Assembly (NCBI GenBank): GCA_034429745.1
Contig: DAOUFY010000072.1
Span: 1-17,595, forward strand
Length of the DNA: 17,595 bases
Source of the DNA: JBAXBF01 sp034429745
Lineage (GTDB): Bacteria; Chloroflexota; Anaerolineae; Anaerolineales; DRKV01
Direction: 5' to 3'
The position numbers and the translations under genes are program-made. Below, piece by piece: positions 14,766 to 17,595 of the stretch. Positions within the stretch are counted from its first letter, which is position 1, and every line of letters starts with the position of its first letter. The notes under the pieces were generated by a model. That model searched no databases. It was not told the DNA's origin and saw only the letters and a program-made list of their open reading frames with translations.

Positions 14766-15787
14766 TGCAGAAAATAAAAATAGACCGCAAATATATCCCT
14801 GTTTTAGCCACTATCACCTTGTTTTTTTTAGGATATTTCTTTGGTGCGTTGCAGTATAAGGGCATGCGACAGCCATCGGTTTTTCTAAATCTTCTAACTG
14901 ACAATGCGTATCTGCTGATCTCTGCGATCGGTGAGACTTTCGTTATTCTTACTGGCGGAATAGATTTGTCAGTAGGGGCTGTGATTGCGTTAGTATCAAC
15001 TGCATCAGCTTATTTGCTGGAAAAAGTTGGCTTGCTGCCCGAGATAGTTATTCCTCTGATGCTGTTAATGGGTACTGGACTTGGTTTTATCATGGGTGCA
15101 TTGATTCATTACTTTAAGGTTCAGCCATTTATTGCTACCTTAGGAGGAATGTGGTTCGCTAGGGGAATGTGCTTTTTTATCAGCCTAGACGCCATCACTA
15201 TCACCGATCCTTTTTATAGGGATGTGGCTTTATATAGAATAAACATTCCTTTTCTTGAACGAACTTTCACTTCAATAAATGTTGTAATTGCTTTAATCGT
15301 GCTTGTGATAGCAATGTATATCTTGCATTACACCCGTTTTGGGCGCACTGTGTATGCCATTGGAGGCAATGAAATGTCAGCTCGATTGATGGGTTTGCCA
15401 GTGGGCAGGACGAAAATATTAGTTTATACGATTAATGGTTTTTGTTCTGCATTAGCAGGTATTATTTACAGTATATACCTATTATCTGGTCATGGACTAT
15501 ATGCTACAAATCTTGAGCTTGATGTAATATCGTCAGTGGTTATCGGAGGTACATTGCTGAGTGGTGGTGTTGGTTATGTGTTTGGTACATTATTTGGAGT
15601 ATTGGTTAACGGATTAATCCAAGTGATTATTATGTTCAATGGCCAATTAAGTTCTTGGTGGACGCGCATAGCCATCGGTGCGCTAACTCTTGTATTCATT
15701 GGTGTTCAAAGCACGCTGTCGGTTTCTGGAAAAAGAGAGATGCTTTCAAAACAGAAAAAAGCTTCGACAAATAATAACAACAAATGA
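14765..15787 (+). CDS. yjfF: Sugar ABC importer permease, YjfF-like
   Basis: A 340-residue BPD_transp_2-family permease, second partner of the channel. LTGGIDLSVGAVIALVS near residues 60-76 matches the permease signature, and LELDVISSVVIGGTLLSGGVGYVFGT precedes the C-terminal helices. The middle contains a RFGRTVYAIGGNEMSARLMGL coupling segment, typical of the family. Its start overlaps the preceding stop by one base (TAATG), the closest possible coupling. The C-terminal tail ends in a polar Lys/Asn-rich stretch. It is shorter at the N terminus than the first permease and clearly a paralogue of it. A 70-bp gap with no clear terminator separates it from the unknown lipoprotein, so read-through is possible. 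Confidence 0.88.
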   Translation: MQKIKIDRKYIPVLATITLFFLGYFFGALQYKGMRQPSVFLNLLTDNAYLLISAIGETFVILTGGIDLSVGAVIALVSTASAYLLEKVGLLPEIVIPLMLLMGTGLGFIMGALIHYFKVQPFIATLGGMWFARGMCFFISLDAITITDPFYRDVALYRINIPFLERTFTSINVVIALIVLVIAMYILHYTRFGRTVYAIGGNEMSARLMGLPVGRTKILVYTINGFCSALAGIIYSIYLLSGHGLYATNLELDVISSVVIGGTLLSGGVGYVFGTLFGVLVNGLIQVIIMFNGQLSSWWTRIAIGALTLVFIGVQSTLSVSGKREMLSKQKKASTNNNNK

Positions 15788-15857
15788 GAAGAGCTTTAAG
15801 GATAATATATATATTACTGCATAACGACAAATAAAATGGAATTTGTTGGGAGGAGAT

Positions 15858-16817
15858 ATGAGCATTCAAAAAAGTAATTTTAAGTATTGCCAGAGCAGTA
15901 AACCAACCGTTTCGGGTTTGCTAATCTTTATTTTATTTTTCCTCCTTTTTTTATCTTCGGGGTGCCGGGGGATCTATCGCAAGGTAGAAACCCCAACCCC
16001 CGAAGTAGCGGTAAAGGAGGAGACTTCTGGATGGAAATTTATTCCAATTGGGATAAGTGACTCGGGAGCAGGTGCTGTACAGATTGACTTTGCCATCCGC
16101 AATGAGATGCAAGAATGGAGCGTCATGAAATCTGATGCTGTTGTCAAGGTAATGACATCAGCAGGGGAAGAAAAGCCATGCGGAACTGTAAAACTTGGTA
16201 GTGGTGGGCATTATATTCCACCTAATTTACAATTGCGAGGATACACCCTGAAAGATAAGAGTGTACAGACGCTACAGGTTTTATGTGAAGGTGTTACTGC
16301 TAAAGACGCTAAGAAGTTGAAGATATCTTATTCTTATGTTCTTGGTGAATACGATTATTATGCCCAAGATAAAAACAAAATTGAGGATGAGCAAGAAGTA
16401 CCATTAGATGCTATAGTTACAGATCTCAAGTATCCTTTCGATAATGCCAGCGGTATTAATGCTGCATCCACCAATGATGCAATACCTGCTCTTAATGAAT
16501 GTACATTGAAATTGGTAAAAATTGAACGTAATGATGAGGGCTTTACTTTTCAATGGCAGGTTGAAAATCCGGGTGAGTACGGAACTTTAGTGCATATCGG
16601 CAATCCACCCGTTATTGGAGACGATGGGATAATATATGGGCATAGGGTTAGTCCGGATATCATTCAAGTGCCGGTAGCAGACCCTAAAGGAACAGCTCAA
16701 TGGGAGACCAAGGCAACGTTGCCAAAAGAGGTAAAAAATGTATATATGCTGCTGAGTGTTGAAAAACGCCGGGAAAGATTATTCGCCAATATCCTACTGG
16801 ATTTAACCCAATACTAA
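15858..16817 (+). CDS. Unrecognised lipoprotein with two beta-rich segments
   Basis: A 319-residue protein with no family I recognise. Residues 1-20 are polar, 21-35 strongly hydrophobic, and LSSGC gives a lipobox with Cys36. A short Pro/Thr/Glu linker follows. Two similar-looking beta-rich segments lie at about 58-170 and 215-315. Each starts with a short strand, a turn with charged residues and then an aromatic/hydrophobic strand ending near Asn (VQIDFAIRN, FTFQWQVEN), which suggests tandem immunoglobulin-like sandwiches. ATG at 15858 is chosen because GGGAGG (15848-15853) lies four bases upstream; a TTG at 15843 is in frame but lies ahead of that site. Because it follows the sugar importer and precedes the terminator, a role at the cell surface linked to sugar capture or sensing is possible, but this is only context. 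Confidence 0.75.
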   Translation: MSIQKSNFKYCQSSKPTVSGLLIFILFFLLFLSSGCRGIYRKVETPTPEVAVKEETSGWKFIPIGISDSGAGAVQIDFAIRNEMQEWSVMKSDAVVKVMTSAGEEKPCGTVKLGSGGHYIPPNLQLRGYTLKDKSVQTLQVLCEGVTAKDAKKLKISYSYVLGEYDYYAQDKNKIEDEQEVPLDAIVTDLKYPFDNASGINAASTNDAIPALNECTLKLVKIERNDEGFTFQWQVENPGEYGTLVHIGNPPVIGDDGIIYGHRVSPDIIQVPVADPKGTAQWETKATLPKEVKNVYMLLSVEKRRERLFANILLDLTQY

Positions 16818-16848
16818 ACCTTTCCTACTTTTATCTCTCCTTACTTTG

Positions 16849-16884
16849 GACAAACTTTCCCATACAAGGGAAAGTTTGTCTTTT
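16849..16884 (+). terminator. Strong intrinsic terminator between convergent genes
   Basis: GACAAACTTTCCC (16849-16861) and GGGAAAGTTTGTC (16868-16880) form a perfect 13-bp stem around the loop ATACAA, followed by TTTT. It ends the importer operon on the + strand. On the opposite strand the same stem is followed by CAAAG rather than a T-run, so it would stop - strand transcripts less efficiently. Confidence 0.9.
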
Positions 16885-16890
16885 AGAAGG

Positions 16891-17595
16891 CTATTGTGTT
16901 GGCTGAGGAGTGCTTTTTATGAAGATCACTTCCTGGTAGCCAAGGCTGCGAAAGAGGCGGCTTAAGTAGTTTTCGGCGTTTAGTTGAGCTGTGGCGAGAA
17001 TATTACCTTCTAGTGCAGCTTTGTATATTTCTGCTTCGGCTGCTCGGCGTGCTTCAGTTTCAAGGGTAATATTTTGCCTGGTGAGCAATCCGGTCTGGCG
17101 ATCATAAACATAAGATTTTTCGTTGTTCAACGTAGCAATAAAGATTTCAGGTGCCGGCAAGCGCACGTAGAGAACCCCATTTTCCAACCAAAGATCTTCA
17201 GAGGTTAGTTTGGCTAAATCTACCCCTGCAATAACTTGTCCGTGCGCAATGAGGAGTAGGCGATCACCGAATAAGGCTTGAAAAGCTCCTTGATTAGTCT
17301 CTGCAGTTACAACTTTTTCAACAGAAAATTCTATAGTCTCTAGGCGAGCAAGAGATTGCACTTGATAGATGATGCTTACTGGGTCGGGCAGAATAGTTGG
17401 AGTTGGGTTAAGCACTTGCGCTACTTGGCTGCTTATGTTTTGAGCCATAGCATTAACTGGGCGAAGAGAATCTTCGGTTGTTTGCTGAATGGTATGGATT
17501 AAGGACCAACCAAGCCAAATAAAAATGCCCAGAAAGCCAACGATGACGATGAAAAATATAATTAAAAATAGAGAAAATTTTTCATCGTCATCGTT
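16891..17595 (-). CDS. DUF4230 membrane-anchored protein (5' end outside window)
   Basis: The - strand frame stays open from the stop at 16891 to the right edge, so the ATG at 17448 is internal and the true start is beyond the window. The visible 234 residues begin with an acidic/basic tail, then one hydrophobic helix (about residues 8-30), a short linker, and a globular DUF4230 domain with LETIEFSVEKVVTAET, FGDRLLLIAHGQVIAGVDL, VLYVRLPAPEIFIATL and LFRSLGYQEVIFI. The domain lies after the single helix, probably outside the cytoplasm. DUF4230 function is unknown. It is transcribed towards the importer operon and separated from it by the strong terminator, so it is an independent unit. Confidence 0.85.
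   Translation of the reverse strand, partial: NDDDEKFSLFLIIFFIVIVGFLGIFIWLGWSLIHTIQQTTEDSLRPVNAMAQNISSQVAQVLNPTPTILPDPVSIIYQVQSLARLETIEFSVEKVVTAETNQGAFQALFGDRLLLIAHGQVIAGVDLAKLTSEDLWLENGVLYVRLPAPEIFIATLNNEKSYVYDRQTGLLTRQNITLETEARRAAEAEIYKAALEGNILATAQLNAENYLSRLFRSLGYQEVIFIKSTPQPTQ

Noticed and set aside
15804..15815. Palindrome AATATATATATT between yjfF and the unknown lipoprotein
   Set aside because: Simple alternating A/T sequence is self-complementary by nature; there is no flanking promoter pair or T-run to support a role.
1..17595. CRISPR arrays, tRNA or rRNA genes, insertion sequences, phage or defence genes
   Set aside because: No spaced direct-repeat array, RNA-gene consensus, transposase or integrase motif, or terminal inverted repeat was found when reading both strands.

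Overview
The window is AT-rich, densely packed bacterial DNA. Almost every gene reads on the + strand, with short gaps, stop/start overlaps and mostly clear Shine-Dalgarno sites. Lipobox-type lipoproteins, a YesN/YesM-type two-component pair, a LipM-type octanoyltransferase and a CcpA-like operator suggest a low-GC anaerobic Firmicute (Clostridia or Negativicutes). The alanine/proline/glutamate-rich linker of the main sugar-binding protein and the DUF4230 protein at the right edge are also familiar from Chloroflexota, so the phylum is not settled. No tRNA, rRNA, CRISPR array, transposase or phage gene was seen.

Region A (1-6295) is a run of cofactor and metal genes: the 3' end of a Gfo/Idh/MocA oxidoreductase, a small nitroreductase, a DUF364 protein, a complete FecCD-type ABC importer (lipoprotein binding protein, permease, ATPase), a MobA-like molybdenum-cofactor guanylyltransferase and a LipM-like octanoyltransferase. 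MobA and DUF364 beside the importer make molybdate/tungstate or another metal (complex) the best guess for its cargo; iron chelate and cobalamin remain possible.

Region B (6348-10553) is a regulatory operon: an AraC-type response regulator started at TTG behind a very strong ribosome binding site, a HisKA_7TM-free, HAMP-containing YesM/LytS-type histidine kinase, and a YtfQ-like sugar-binding lipoprotein. Region C (10554-16817) is a 408-bp control region followed by the importer itself: a second, nearly identical YtfQ with a duplicated linker, the double-NBD ATPase YtfR, and permeases YtfT and YjfF. An unrecognised lipoprotein and a strong terminator follow.

The most interesting reading is that regions B and C form one sugar-sensing circuit. 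A dedicated copy of the binding protein would report extracellular sugar (galactofuranose by homology, or another furanose or pentose) to the kinase, and the regulator would switch on the importer. The control region holds a sigma-A-like promoter, tandem A-rich direct repeats just upstream of it, a CcpA-cre-like site, and a terminator-like hairpin within the predicted leader. A converging, edge-truncated DUF4230 membrane protein closes the window on the - strand.
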